From NCBI RefSeq assembly GCF_900112425.1, contig NZ_FOLP01000003.1, positions 558,001 through 622,000 of the forward strand: a stretch of 64,000 nt of DNA. Reading direction: 5' to 3'. Under the pieces are notes generated by a model. That model did not search any database. It worked only from the letters and a program-made list of their open reading frames with translations, and was not told where the DNA came from. The stretch is from Variovorax sp. OK212. Lineage in GTDB: Bacteria; Pseudomonadota; Gammaproteobacteria; Burkholderiales; Burkholderiaceae_C. A program made the translations under genes and the position numbers. Each line of letters begins with the position of its first letter. Position 1 is the first letter of the stretch. Positions 44,399 through 53,707 of the stretch are shown here, in pieces.

Positions 44399-44869
44399 TC
44401 AGGGCGCTACTTGCTGCTTCTTCGGGGGATCGGGCAGCCTGGCGATCGTGCCCTGCGCCAGCGCGCAGAGCTTTTCGATGCCGTCGTTCACCACGAACAC
44501 CTCGCAGGTGCAGACGGCCTGCGAGCTGCCGGCATGCGCCGTGCGGGCGCGTGCGATCAACCGGTCGCCCAGGGCGGGCCGCACGTAGTTGATCTTGAAT
44601 TCGGAGGTCACCACCGGCACGCGCAATGCGCTGCCACCGGCGAAGGTGAGCGCGTTGTCGGCCATGTAGCTCACGATGCCGCCGTGGGCAAAGCCGTTTT
44701 GCTGCTTCAGCTGCGCGGTGAGCGGCAGCTGAAGCTCGGCCTCGCCCGGCCCGAACGCGTGCAACTCCGCACCGATCAGCGCACTGAACGGCTGCGATGC
44801 CAGCACGCGGCGCCCGTAGGCCAGAACGGCTTCGGGCGAGACCTCCTGGTCGTGGCCCAAGCCGGACAT
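44399..44869 (-). CDS. PaaI-type hot-dog thioesterase, copy 2
   Basis: 156-residue thioesterase with IGAELHAFGPGEAELQLPLT, the HGG active-site region KQQNGFAHGGIVSYMADNALTFAG, and FKINYVRPALGDRLIARART. It starts two bases after the thiolase stop codon. It is only distantly similar to copy 1 at 40637, so the two probably handle different acyl chains in the same block. Confidence 0.85.
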   Translation of the reverse strand: MSGLGHDQEVSPEAVLAYGRRVLASQPFSALIGAELHAFGPGEAELQLPLTAQLKQQNGFAHGGIVSYMADNALTFAGGSALRVPVVTSEFKINYVRPALGDRLIARARTAHAGSSQAVCTCEVFVVNDGIEKLCALAQGTIARLPDPPKKQQVAP

Positions 44870-44871
44870 GC

Positions 44872-46047
44872 TTACAAGACCTCGAACACGCCCGCGGCAC
44901 CCATGCCGCCGCCGATGCACATCGTGACCACGACCTTCTTGGCGCCGCGGCGCTTGCCTTCGATGAGCGCGTGGCCCGTGAGGCGCTGGCCGCTCACGCC
45001 GTAGGGGTGGCCCACGGCGATGGCGCCGCCGTTCACGTTCAGGCGGTCGCCCGGAATGCCCAGCTTGTCGCGGCAGTAGATCACTTGCACGGCGAAGGCT
45101 TCGTTCAGCTCCCACAGGTCGATGTCGTTGACCGTGAGGCCCAGGCGCTTGAGCACCTTGGGAATGGCGAAGACGGGGCCGATGCCCATCTCGTCGGGTT
45201 CGCAGCCGGCCACGGCGAAGCCGAGGAAACGGCCCAGGGGCTTCAGGCCCTTCTGCTCGGCGTACTTCTCGTCAACCACCACGCAGGCACCGCCGCCGTC
45301 GGAGAACTGGCTGGCATTGCCGGCCGAGATCACGCCGCCGGGGATGGCCGGGCGGATGCCGCTGATGCCTTCCTTGGTGGTGCCGGGACGAATGCCTTCG
45401 TCGTTCTCGATGGTGACTTCCTTGGTGCGCAGGCCCAGCACCGGGTCGGCCACGCCGGCCAGCACGGTGATGGGGGCGATCTCGGCCTTGAACAGGCCCG
45501 CTTCCAGCGCGGCGGTCGCGCGCTGCTGGCTTTGCGCGCCGTACTCGTCCATGGCGTCACGGGCGATGTTGTAGCGCTTGGCGACCTGCTCGGCCGTCTG
45601 CAGCATGTTCCAGTAGATCTCTGGCTTGTGCTTCACGAGCCACGGGTCGGCCAGCATGTGCTTGTTGGCTTCGTTCTGCACGCACGAGATGCTCTCCACG
45701 CCGCCGGCCACATAGACCTCGCCCTCGCCCGCGATGATGCGCTGGGCGGCGGTGGCGATGGTCTGCAGGCCCGACGAGCAGAAGCGGTTGATGGTCATGC
45801 CCGACGTGGTGACCGGCAGGCCGGCGCGCAGTGCGATCTGGCGTGCGATGTTGGAGCCGGTCGCGCCTTCGGGCGTGGCGCAACCCATGATGACGTCGTC
45901 CACCGAGGCGGGGTCGATGCCGGCGCGCTGCACCGCGTGTTGCACCGCGTGGCCGCCGAGCGTGGCGCCGTGCGTCATGTTGAAGGCACCCTTCCAGCTC
46001 TTCGCGAGCGGCGTGCGGGCGGTGGAAACGATGACGGCGCTGGTCAT
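44872..46047 (-). CDS. Acetyl-CoA C-acyltransferase (thiolase)
   Basis: 391-residue type I thiolase that splits 3-ketoacyl-CoA into acetyl-CoA and a shortened acyl-CoA. The acyl-accepting cysteine lies in [10 protein letters not shown] (Cys90), with GGVESIS, NEAFAVQ (about 305), [14 protein letters not shown] and the second cysteine in [13 protein letters not shown]. With the FadB-like gene and two acyl-CoA dehydrogenases nearby, it completes the beta-oxidation cycle. Confidence 0.93.
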   Translation of the reverse strand: MTSAVIVSTARTPLAKSWKGAFNMTHGATLGGHAVQHAVQRAGIDPASVDDVIMGCATPEGATGSNIARQIALRAGLPVTTSGMTINRFCSSGLQTIATAAQRIIAGEGEVYVAGGVESISCVQNEANKHMLADPWLVKHKPEIYWNMLQTAEQVAKRYNIARDAMDEYGAQSQQRATAALEAGLFKAEIAPITVLAGVADPVLGLRTKEVTIENDEGIRPGTTKEGISGIRPAIPGGVISAGNASQFSDGGGACVVVDEKYAEQKGLKPLGRFLGFAVAGCEPDEMGIGPVFAIPKVLKRLGLTVNDIDLWELNEAFAVQVIYCRDKLGIPGDRLNVNGGAIAVGHPYGVSGQRLTGHALIEGKRRGAKKVVVTMCIGGGMGAAGVFEVL

Positions 46048-46087
46048 GGTGAGGTCCTTTGAAGATGGAAGGGAAAAGAGGTGGTCG

Positions 46088-47563
46088 TCATTGCGCCGGA
46101 GCAGCGTTGGTGTTGCTCAGGAGCTGGTGATAGAAGCCGATCATCTCGCCGTAGTTCGAGATGGCCAGGCGTTCGTTGTTGCCGTGGATGCGCGCCAGGT
46201 CCTCGCCCTTCAGCCGGAACGGCGAGAAGCGGAAGACGGCGTCGCTCACGAGGCTGAAGTGGCGCGAGTCGGTCGCGGCGGTCATGAGGCCGGGGGCCAC
46301 CACCGCGTCGGGAAAGGTCTGGCGCACGGCCTGCTGGATCGCGCGGTAGCCGGTGCTGTCGGTCGGCGACACCGGCGACGGCTCGGCGTTGCCGGGGTAC
46401 GGCTTGATCTTGATGTCGTCGTTGGCCAGTTGCTTGCGCAGGTGCGCCTCGGTGCTGGCGAGCGTGTCGCCCGGCAGGATGCGGAAGTTGACGGCGGCCT
46501 CGGCGCGGCCGGGCAGCACGTTGTCCTTGTTGCCCGCGCGGATGATCGTCAGCGCGGTGGTCGTGCGCAGCATCGCGTTGCTGCTGGGGCTCTTCTCGAG
46601 AATGCCGCGCACCACGGGCTCGGTGAGCCACAGGTTGGACAGCATCACGCGGTTCACGCCGCTCATCTCGGGCGCGAGCGTGCCGAACATCTGGCCGGCA
46701 ATGCCCTTGATGCCGCCGGGCATCGGGTTGGCCTCGAGCCGCGCGAGCGCCGCGCTCATGCTGCCGATGGCGCTGTGCTGCGGTGGCATCGACGAATGGC
46801 CGGGCGCGGTGTCAAGCGACAGGAAAAACGTGCCGTAACCCTTCTCCGCCAGGCCGATGAGCGCCGCCGGCTTGCTCAGGCCCGGCAGCACGCCGTCGAG
46901 CACCAGCAGGCCTTCGTCGAGCACCCAGTCCAGGCGCACGTTGCGCGACTTGAGCAGCTCGGCGATGGGCAGCGCGCCACGCAGGCCGCTCACTTCTTCG
47001 TCGTCGCCCATCACGAGGTAGACGGTCTGCTTCGGCTTGAAGCCGGCGCCGATGAGCAGCTCGATGGCTTCCATCTGCGCGAAAAGATTGCTCTTGTTGT
47101 CGAGCGTGCCGCGGCCCCAGACGAAGCCGTCCTTGATCTCGCCGGCGAAGGGGTCGACCGTCCAGGCCTTCTCGGTGCCCGGGGCGATGGGCACCATGTC
47201 CTGGTGCGCCATCAGCGCGACGGGCTTGGCCGAAGGGTCGGTGCCGGTCCAGGTGTAGAGCAGCGCCTTGTTGCCCACCACTTCCTTCTTGAGGGTGGCG
47301 TGCACCTTGGGGAACTGCTGCGCCAGGTAGGCGTGCAGCTTGTCGAACTCGGCCGCGTTGGCGGCCGGGTCGTCCATGCCCGACACCGTGCGGAACGTGA
47401 TGGCTGTCGACAGCCGCTTGGCGGCCGCCTGCAGGTCGATGTCCAGCTTGGGTGCGGGCGCCACCGCCAATTGCTGCGATGGCGTGGTCCAGGTCTTGAC
47501 CGCCACGACCGCCACCAGCAGCACGATGGCCAGCAGCAGCCCGAGGAAGATGCGTTTCAACAT
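46088..47563 (-). CDS. M20 family metallopeptidase, membrane-anchored (carboxypeptidase S-like)
   Basis: 491-residue hydrolase with one N-terminal helix ([18 protein letters not shown], about 5-22) that anchors or exports it. Zinc-site motifs follow: MAHQDMVPI (His), WGRGTLDNK (Asp), and GDDEEVSG (Glu pair), with a dimerisation domain and a final His in RHFS and GNNERL. This matches the CPS1/PM20D1 group, which includes carboxypeptidases and N-acyl-amino-acid hydrolases. Beside fatty-acid genes, N-acyl amino acids are an attractive but unproven substrate. Confidence 0.87.
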   Translation of the reverse strand: MLKRIFLGLLLAIVLLVAVVAVKTWTTPSQQLAVAPAPKLDIDLQAAAKRLSTAITFRTVSGMDDPAANAAEFDKLHAYLAQQFPKVHATLKKEVVGNKALLYTWTGTDPSAKPVALMAHQDMVPIAPGTEKAWTVDPFAGEIKDGFVWGRGTLDNKSNLFAQMEAIELLIGAGFKPKQTVYLVMGDDEEVSGLRGALPIAELLKSRNVRLDWVLDEGLLVLDGVLPGLSKPAALIGLAEKGYGTFFLSLDTAPGHSSMPPQHSAIGSMSAALARLEANPMPGGIKGIAGQMFGTLAPEMSGVNRVMLSNLWLTEPVVRGILEKSPSSNAMLRTTTALTIIRAGNKDNVLPGRAEAAVNFRILPGDTLASTEAHLRKQLANDDIKIKPYPGNAEPSPVSPTDSTGYRAIQQAVRQTFPDAVVAPGLMTAATDSRHFSLVSDAVFRFSPFRLKGEDLARIHGNNERLAISNYGEMIGFYHQLLSNTNAAPAQ

Positions 47564-47575
47564 GGGCGGTCTAAA

Positions 47576-47598
47576 TCCTGGTCCTGGTCCTGGTCCTG
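47576..47598. repeat. Short TCCTGG hexanucleotide tract
   Basis: Three TCCTGG units and a partial fourth lie in the 49-bp spacer between the FadB-like gene and the M20 peptidase gene, just upstream of the latter's start. Confidence 0.8.
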
Positions 47599-47612
47599 AT
47601 TCCGGCTCGGTC

Positions 47613-49718
47613 TCAGCTGAAGGACTTGCCTTCGGCCACCAGCTTCTGGATCAGCGGCGCGGGCTGCCAGAACTCGGCGTCGTCGCGCGGGTTCTTGGCG
47701 AAGCGCTTCATCGTCTCGGCCACGTTGTACAGGCCGACTTGCGATGCGTAGTGCATCGGGCCGCCGCGCCAGATCGGGAAGCCGTAGCCGGTCAGGTACA
47801 CCATGTCGATGTCGCCCGACTTCGACGCGATGCCGTCTTCCAGGATGTGCGCGCCTTCGTTGACCAGGGCGTACACCAGGCGTTGCACGATTTCCTCGTC
47901 GGAAATCTTGCGCGGCGTGATGCCCAGTTCCTTGCGGTGGTCTTCGATCATCTTGTTGACGAGCTCCGACGGAATCGCGTCGCGCTTGCCGGCCTGGTAG
48001 TCGTACCACCCTGCCCCGGTCTTCTGGCCGAAGCGGCCCAGCTCGCACAGCTTGTCGGCCGTGCGGCTGTACTTCATGTCGGCGCGTTCGGTGGCGCGGC
48101 GCTTGCGGATGGCCCAGCCGATGTCGTTGCCGGCCAGATCGCCCATGCGGAACGGGCCCATGGCAAAGCCGAACTTCTCGACGGCCTTGTCGACCTGCTG
48201 CGGCGTGGCGCCTTCGTCCAGCAGGAAGCCGGCCTGGCGCGAGTACTGCTCGATCATGCGGTTGCCGATGAAGCCGTCGCACACGCCCGAGACCACTGCC
48301 GTCTTCTTGATCTTCTTGCCGATGGCCATGACCGTGGCCAGCACGTCCTTGCCCGTGGCCTTGCCGCGCACCACTTCGAGCAGCTTCATCACGTTGGCGG
48401 GGCTGAAGAAGTGCATGCCGACCACGTCCTGCGGACGGTCGGTGAAGGCGGCGATCTTGTCGACGTCCAGCGTCGAAGTGTTCGAGGCCAGGATCGCGCC
48501 CTTCTTGGCGACGCGGTCGAGTTCCTTGAACACTTTTTCTTTCACGCCGAGTTCTTCGAACACGGCTTCGATGATCAGGTCGGCGTCCTTCAGGTCGTCG
48601 TAGCTCAGCGTGGTGCTCAGGAGCGCCATGCGTTGCTCGTACTTGTCCTGCTTGAGCTTGCCCTTCTTGACCTGGGCTTCGTAGTTCTTCTTGATGGTGG
48701 CCACGCCGCGGTCGAGCGCTTCCTGCTTCATCTCGAGGATCTTCACGGGGATGCCCGCGTTCAGGAAGTTCATCGAGATGCCGCCGCCCATGGTGCCGGC
48801 ACCGATGACGCCCACGGCCTTGATCTCGCGCTTGGGCGTGTCGTCGGCCACGTCGGGGATCTTGCTCGCGGCGCGCTCGGCCATGAACAGGTGGCGCAGG
48901 GCCAGCGATTCGGGCGTGAACATCAGCGAGGTGAAGATGCGGCGCTCTTCGGCCATGCCGGCGTCGAACTTCATCTGGGTGGCAGCCTGCACGGCGTCCA
49001 CGCATTGCAGCGGTGCCGGGTAGTTCTTCGACATGCCGGCGACCATGTTCTTGGCGAACTGGAAGTAGGCGTCGCCCTGCGGGTGCTTGCACGGCAGGTT
49101 GCGCACCAGCGGCAGCGCCTCACCGGTCTTGCCGGCCACGCTCTTGGCGAAGGCCACGGCCTCTTCGAACACCGACTCGGCCGATGCGGCCAGGCGGTCG
49201 AACAGCTTCTGGCCGGGCAGGCTCGCGAGCAGTTCGCTCTTCACGGGCTCGCCGCTCACGATCATGTTCAGTGCGGTCTCCACGCCGAGCACGCGCGGCA
49301 GGCGCTGCGTGCCGCCGGCGCCGGGAATGAGGCCCAGCTTCACTTCGGGCAGCGCAACGCTGGTGCCCGGTGCGGCAATGCGGTAGTGGCAACCCAGCGC
49401 CAGCTCGAGTCCGCCGCCCATGCACACCGAGTGGATGGCCGCGACGATGGGCTTGGCCGAGGCTTCGAGCGCGAGGATCACGCTCAGCAGGTTGGGCTCC
49501 TGCAGCGCCTTGGGCGTGCCGAACTCCTTGATGTCCGCGCCGCCCGAGAACGCCTTGCCGGCGCCGGTGATGACGATGGCCTTGACGGCGTCGTCGGCAT
49601 TGGCCTTGGCCAGGCCATCGGTGATGCCGATGCGCGTCGAGAAACCGAGACCGTTGACCGGAGGGTTGGTCATGGTGATCACGGCGACATCGCCGAGCAC
49701 TTTGTATTCAGCCGTCAT
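47613..49718 (-). CDS. Bifunctional enoyl-CoA hydratase/3-hydroxyacyl-CoA dehydrogenase (FadB/FadJ-like)
   Basis: 701-residue multifunctional beta-oxidation enzyme. The N-terminal crotonase (about 1-190) has ITGAGKAFSGGADIKEFG and the catalytic region EVKLGLIPGAGGTQRLPR. The NAD-binding domain opens with VGVIGAGTMGGGISMNF (about 302), and GMHFFSPANVMKLLEVV with CDGFIGNRM marks the dehydrogenase. This is the short peroxisomal/FadJ-like arrangement. It works with the thiolase two genes downstream. Confidence 0.93.
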   Translation of the reverse strand: MTAEYKVLGDVAVITMTNPPVNGLGFSTRIGITDGLAKANADDAVKAIVITGAGKAFSGGADIKEFGTPKALQEPNLLSVILALEASAKPIVAAIHSVCMGGGLELALGCHYRIAAPGTSVALPEVKLGLIPGAGGTQRLPRVLGVETALNMIVSGEPVKSELLASLPGQKLFDRLAASAESVFEEAVAFAKSVAGKTGEALPLVRNLPCKHPQGDAYFQFAKNMVAGMSKNYPAPLQCVDAVQAATQMKFDAGMAEERRIFTSLMFTPESLALRHLFMAERAASKIPDVADDTPKREIKAVGVIGAGTMGGGISMNFLNAGIPVKILEMKQEALDRGVATIKKNYEAQVKKGKLKQDKYEQRMALLSTTLSYDDLKDADLIIEAVFEELGVKEKVFKELDRVAKKGAILASNTSTLDVDKIAAFTDRPQDVVGMHFFSPANVMKLLEVVRGKATGKDVLATVMAIGKKIKKTAVVSGVCDGFIGNRMIEQYSRQAGFLLDEGATPQQVDKAVEKFGFAMGPFRMGDLAGNDIGWAIRKRRATERADMKYSRTADKLCELGRFGQKTGAGWYDYQAGKRDAIPSELVNKMIEDHRKELGITPRKISDEEIVQRLVYALVNEGAHILEDGIASKSGDIDMVYLTGYGFPIWRGGPMHYASQVGLYNVAETMKRFAKNPRDDAEFWQPAPLIQKLVAEGKSFS

Positions 49719-49829
49719 GCTGCGTTCCTTGGTGTGTGAAGAAAAAGAAGAAAAAGCACGAGTGTTCTTTTTCGGGGGATTCTAGGCTTTTGTCGCGTCG
49801 CAACAATGGCATGCAGTCGCTGCCGGGAC

Positions 49830-49860
49830 AAGGGGTCCGGGGCACGGCCCGGATCCCCTT
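49830..49860 (-). terminator. Strong hairpin downstream of livF
   Basis: AAGGGGTCCGGG and CCCGGATCCCCTT form a 12-bp stem with a single bulge around a GCACGG loop, eight bases past the livF stop codon. No good T tract follows, so it may stall polymerase or protect the 3' end rather than terminate by itself. Confidence 0.5.
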
Positions 49861-49867
49861 GGGGGTA

Positions 49868-50563
49868 TCAGACTTCCAACCATTCCTTGCGAGTGGTCGC
49901 GTCGGCGCGCAGGCTGTCGGGCGTGCCGTCGAACACGATGCTGCCGTGGCCCATGACGAGCGCGCGGTCCGAGATCTGCATCGCGATGGTGAGCTTCTGC
50001 TCGATCAGCAGCACCGAGATGCCCTTGTCCTTCAGCGTGCGCAGGTACTGCCCCACCAGCTCGACGATCTTGGGCGCAAGGCCTTCGGTCGGCTCGTCGA
50101 TGATGATCAGGTCGGGGTCGCCCATGAGCGTGCGGCACAGCGTGAGCATCTGCTGCTCGCCGCCCGAGAGCACGCCGGCCTCGGTGTGCTGGCGCTCCTT
50201 CAGGCGCGGGAACATGGCGTACATGTCATCGAACTGCCAGCGGCTGCCCTTGCCGCTGCCCTTCTGCCCCAGCAGCAGGTTCTGGTGCACCGTGAGCTTG
50301 GGGAAGATGTCGCGGTTCTCGGGCACGTAGCCGATGCCGAAGTGCGCAATTTCGTAGGCCTTGCGCCGCAGGATGTTCTGCCCCTTCCAGTGCAGGCCGC
50401 CCTCGGCATGCACCAGGCCCATGATGGCCTTGGCGGTGGTCGAGCGGCCCGAGCCGTTGCGGCCCAGCAGCGCGACGATTTCGCCGGGGTTCACGTCGAA
50501 CGAGACGCCATGCAGCACATGGCTCTTGCCGTAGTAGGCGTGGATGTCTTTGAGCTTCAGCAT
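49868..50563 (-). CDS. Branched-chain-type ABC transporter ATPase, LivF-like
   Basis: 231-residue ATPase. The signature LSGGEQQML, Walker B LIIIDEPTEGL and the H-loop replaced region IEQKL are as in LivF. The Walker A motif reads GRNGSGRST, with arginine (Arg40) where lysine is normal. Start ATG 50563 lies one base after the livG stop, which rules out the longer frame to 50662. It pairs with LivG to power the LivH/LivM channel. Confidence 0.9.
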   Translation of the reverse strand: MLKLKDIHAYYGKSHVLHGVSFDVNPGEIVALLGRNGSGRSTTAKAIMGLVHAEGGLHWKGQNILRRKAYEIAHFGIGYVPENRDIFPKLTVHQNLLLGQKGSGKGSRWQFDDMYAMFPRLKERQHTEAGVLSGGEQQMLTLCRTLMGDPDLIIIDEPTEGLAPKIVELVGQYLRTLKDKGISVLLIEQKLTIAMQISDRALVMGHGSIVFDGTPDSLRADATTRKEWLEV

Positions 50564-50564
50564 G

Positions 50565-51335
50565 TCAGTGTCCAGCTCCTTGTGCATCGGCCACGGAGGA
50601 ACCGAGATAAGCCTCTTGCACGCGCGCATTGGCACGCACTGCCGCCGGCGTGTCGAAGGCAATCACCTCGCCGTACACCACCACCGCGATCTTGTCGGCC
50701 AGGCCGAACACCACACCCATGTCGTGCTCCACCGTCAGCAGCGTCTTGCCGACCGTGACGTGCTTGATGAGCGAGATGAAGTGCGAGGTCTCGGTCTTGC
50801 TCATGCCGGCCGTGGGCTCGTCCAGCAGGATCACGCTGGCGCCGCCCGCAATGGTCACGCCGATCTCGAGCGCGCGCTGCTCGGCATAGGTGAGGTTCAC
50901 CGCATGCACGTCGCGCTTCTTCTCCAGGCCGATCTGCTTGATGAGCTCTTCGGTGCGCTCGTTGGCGTCGTCCAGGTTCGAGAGGAAGCGCAGGAAGCTG
51001 TACTTGTAGCCCAGGCTCCACAGCACGCCGCAGCGCAGGTTCTCGAACACGCTCAGCTTGGGAAAGATGTTGGTGATCTGGAAGCTGCGCGACAGCCCGA
51101 GCCGATTGATCTCGTACGGCTGCTTGCCGTCGATGCGCTGGCCGTTCAGCAGCACCTCGCCGCTGGTGGGCGCCAGGCGCCCGCTGATCAGGTTGAACAG
51201 CGTGGACTTGCCCGCGCCGTTCGGCCCGATGATGGCGATGCGCTCGCCCGCGTTCACCGCCAGGTCGACCCCGCGGATGATGTCGGTCTTGCCGAAGCTC
51301 TTGCGCAGGCCCTTGAGTTCGAGTGAATAGGTCAT
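50565..51335 (-). CDS. Branched-chain-type ABC transporter ATPase, LivG-like
   Basis: 256-residue ATPase with a normal Walker A GPNGAGKSTLFNLISGRL (about 38-55), the long LivG insert, the signature region LTYAEQRALEIGV in place of LSGGQ (typical of LivG), Walker B VILLDEPTAGM and EHDMGVVFGLADKIAVV. It overlaps the end of the livM gene by four bases. Together with LivF it forms the ATPase heterodimer. Confidence 0.92.
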   Translation of the reverse strand: MTYSLELKGLRKSFGKTDIIRGVDLAVNAGERIAIIGPNGAGKSTLFNLISGRLAPTSGEVLLNGQRIDGKQPYEINRLGLSRSFQITNIFPKLSVFENLRCGVLWSLGYKYSFLRFLSNLDDANERTEELIKQIGLEKKRDVHAVNLTYAEQRALEIGVTIAGGASVILLDEPTAGMSKTETSHFISLIKHVTVGKTLLTVEHDMGVVFGLADKIAVVVYGEVIAFDTPAAVRANARVQEAYLGSSVADAQGAGH

Positions 51336-52669
51336 GCCGTCTCCCGCCGCTTGATCTCGGCTTCGATTTCTTCCTGCGCCTGGCCCCAGACCTTCGCGAA
51401 GCGCCTGCGCATCACCTCGAAGATGCCCAGGCCCACCGCCAGCAATGCCACCGCGACGATCCAGCTCGTGGCCGAGGAGGTGTCCAGCTGCAGGCCCGCG
51501 AACGCCACCATGGGGCCGAGCGCTGCGTTGAGCTGCATGTGATAGATCATTTCCACGACGGCCGCCGCGCCGGCCAGCATGATGGCCGCGCCGACGAACA
51601 GGCCCACGTACAGCAGGTAGAAGCGCTTGATCTTGCCGAACAGCGCCACGCGCACGTTCATCATGATCAGGCTCGCCACGCCGCCGGGGGCGAACATCAC
51701 CATCAGCAGGAACACCAGGCCCACGTACAGCAGCCAGGCCTTGCTGAGCTCCGACAGCAGCACCAGCGCGAACACCAGCAGCGCCGCGCCGATGATCGGC
51801 CCGAAGAAGAAGGTGGCGCCGCCCAGGAAGGTGAACAGCAGGTAGCTGCCCGAGCGCAGCCCGTTCAGGCTGTCAGCCGCGTTCACGATCTCGAAGTTGA
51901 TGGCCGCCAGCCCGCCGCCGATGCCCGCGAAGAAGCCCGCGATGATGAAGGCGTAGTAGCGCACGCGCTGCGTGTTGTAGCCGATGAACTCCACGCGCTC
52001 GGGGTTGTCGCGCACCGCGTTCAGCATGCGGCCCAGCGGCGTGCCGGTGAAGGCGAACATCAGCGCGGTGCAGATGAAGCAGTACACGGCGATCAGGTAG
52101 TACACCTGGTTCTGCGGCCCGAAGGTGATGCCGAAGAACGAGGTGCCGTACACGCGGTTGGTGGTGATGCCGCCCTCGCCGCCGAAGAAGCTCGGGAACA
52201 TCAGCGCCATGGCCGCGACCAGCTCGCCCAGGCCGAGCGTGATCATCGCGAAGGTGGTGCCCGACTTCTTGGTCGACACGTAGCCGAAGATCACGGCGAA
52301 GAACAGGCCGCCCAGCCCGCCCACGAGCGGAATGAGCACCAGCGGGATCGGCAGCTGGCCGGCGCTGGCCATGTTCATCGCGTGGATGGCGATGAACGAG
52401 CCCAGCCCGACGTACACCGCATGCCCGAAGCTGAGCATGCCGCCCTGCCCCAGCAGGATGTTGTAGCTCAGGCAGATGATGATCAGGTAGCCGATCTGCG
52501 ACAGCATGGTGAGCGCCAGGCTGCTCTTGAAGAGCATCGGCGCCACGATCAGCAGCAGCGCGAACAGCGACCAGATCAGGATGCGGCCGATGTTCAGCGG
52601 CTTGAACCGGTAGTACCGGGTCGGCGCCTTGGCCGGCGCGGCCGGCGTGGTGGTGGTTGCAGTGGTCAT
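51332..52669 (-). CDS. Branched-chain-type ABC transporter permease, LivM-like
   Basis: 445-residue inner-membrane permease with about ten helices. Family segments are LGQGGMLSFGHAVYVGLGSF, TKKSGTTFAMITLGLGEL and the coupling-helix region NAVRDNPERVEFIGYNTQRVRYYAF. It is longer than E. coli LivM-type cores because of an added C-terminal portion with three further helices (about 330-425). It starts four bases after livH ends. Confidence 0.9.
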   Translation of the reverse strand: MTTATTTTPAAPAKAPTRYYRFKPLNIGRILIWSLFALLLIVAPMLFKSSLALTMLSQIGYLIIICLSYNILLGQGGMLSFGHAVYVGLGSFIAIHAMNMASAGQLPIPLVLIPLVGGLGGLFFAVIFGYVSTKKSGTTFAMITLGLGELVAAMALMFPSFFGGEGGITTNRVYGTSFFGITFGPQNQVYYLIAVYCFICTALMFAFTGTPLGRMLNAVRDNPERVEFIGYNTQRVRYYAFIIAGFFAGIGGGLAAINFEIVNAADSLNGLRSGSYLLFTFLGGATFFFGPIIGAALLVFALVLLSELSKAWLLYVGLVFLLMVMFAPGGVASLIMMNVRVALFGKIKRFYLLYVGLFVGAAIMLAGAAAVVEMIYHMQLNAALGPMVAFAGLQLDTSSATSWIVAVALLAVGLGIFEVMRRRFAKVWGQAQEEIEAEIKRRETA

Positions 52670-52673
52670 GGCG

Positions 52674-53627
52674 TCAGTCCTCCCGCGTGCCGAGAAGACC
52701 CTTGGGCCTGAAGATGAGGATCAGCACCAGGAACAGATACGGCAGGATGGGCGCGACCTGCGAGATGGTGAGCTTGAGCAGTTCGTAGCCGAAGGTCTGG
52801 TCGGTCACCGCCATGCCCAGCGCCTGCAGGCCGGTCGCCAGCGACTGGTCCATGGCCACGGCGAAGGTCTGCACCACGCCGATGATCAGCGAGGCCAGGA
52901 AGGCGCCCGCCAGCGAACCCATGCCGCCGACCACCACCACCACGAAGATGATGGAGCCGACCGAGCCCGCCATGGCCGGCTCGGTGACGTAGGTGTTGCC
53001 GCCGACCACGCCGGCCAGCCCGGCCAGCGCGGCGCCGCCGCCGAACACCAGCATGAACACGCGCGGCACGTTGTGGCCCAGCGCCTCGACCATGTCGGGG
53101 TGCTTCAGCGCCGCCTGGATCACCAGGCCGATGCGCGTGCGCGTGAGCAGCAGCCACACCGACACCAGCATCAGCACCGCCACCAGCATGATGAACGAGC
53201 GCGACTTGGGGAACTGCGTGCCGTAGAGCGTGAAGAGCGGGCCCTGCAGCGCCTGCGGCAGGCCGTAAGGTACCGTGGAGCGGCCCCACACCAGCTGCAC
53301 CAGCTCCAGGATGAGGTAGGAAAGACCGAAGGTCACCAGCAACTCCGGCACATGGCCGAACTTGTGCACGCGCCGCAGGCAGTAGCGCTCGAACGCCGCG
53401 CCCAGCGCGAACACGAGCAAGGGTGCGATGAAGAGCGCCGGCCAGAAGCCGACGACGTTCGACAGCGTGTAGGCAAAGTAGGCGCCCAGCATGTAGAAGC
53501 TGGCATGCGCGAAGTTGAGCACGCCCATCATGCTGAAGATCAGCGTGAGGCCGGAGCTCAACATGAACAACAGCAAGCCGTAGCTCACGCCGTTGAGCAG
53601 CGAGATGACGAAGAATTCGACGTTCAT
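52674..53627 (-). CDS. Branched-chain-type ABC transporter permease, LivH-like
   Basis: 317-residue permease with eight helices. Recognisable are LLFMLSSGLTLIFSMMGVLNFAHASFYMLGAYFAYTL, the coupling segment TRIGLVIQAALKHPDMVEALGHNVPRVFMLVFGGGAALAGLAGVV and GGMGSLAGAFLASLIIGVVQTF. It is the first membrane gene after the two tandem receptor genes, separated from them by a terminator-like hairpin. Confidence 0.92.
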   Translation of the reverse strand: MNVEFFVISLLNGVSYGLLLFMLSSGLTLIFSMMGVLNFAHASFYMLGAYFAYTLSNVVGFWPALFIAPLLVFALGAAFERYCLRRVHKFGHVPELLVTFGLSYLILELVQLVWGRSTVPYGLPQALQGPLFTLYGTQFPKSRSFIMLVAVLMLVSVWLLLTRTRIGLVIQAALKHPDMVEALGHNVPRVFMLVFGGGAALAGLAGVVGGNTYVTEPAMAGSVGSIIFVVVVVGGMGSLAGAFLASLIIGVVQTFAVAMDQSLATGLQALGMAVTDQTFGYELLKLTISQVAPILPYLFLVLILIFRPKGLLGTRED

Positions 53628-53650
53628 CGGTCTTTCGTGTCAGGTGAAAA

Positions 53651-53682
53651 AAGAAAAAGGCCCGAGTGTTGAAGTCGGGCCT
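53651..53682 (-). terminator. Terminator/attenuator between receptor 1 and livH
   Basis: On the minus strand AGGCCCGA ... TCGGGCCT gives a perfect 8-bp stem with a 9-base loop, followed by a T-rich run. Placement after a binding-protein gene and before its permeases is usual where the receptor is made in excess and some transcripts read through. Confidence 0.8.
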
Positions 53683-53707
53683 CGACCGCGTGGGTGTGTT
53701 CCCGGAC

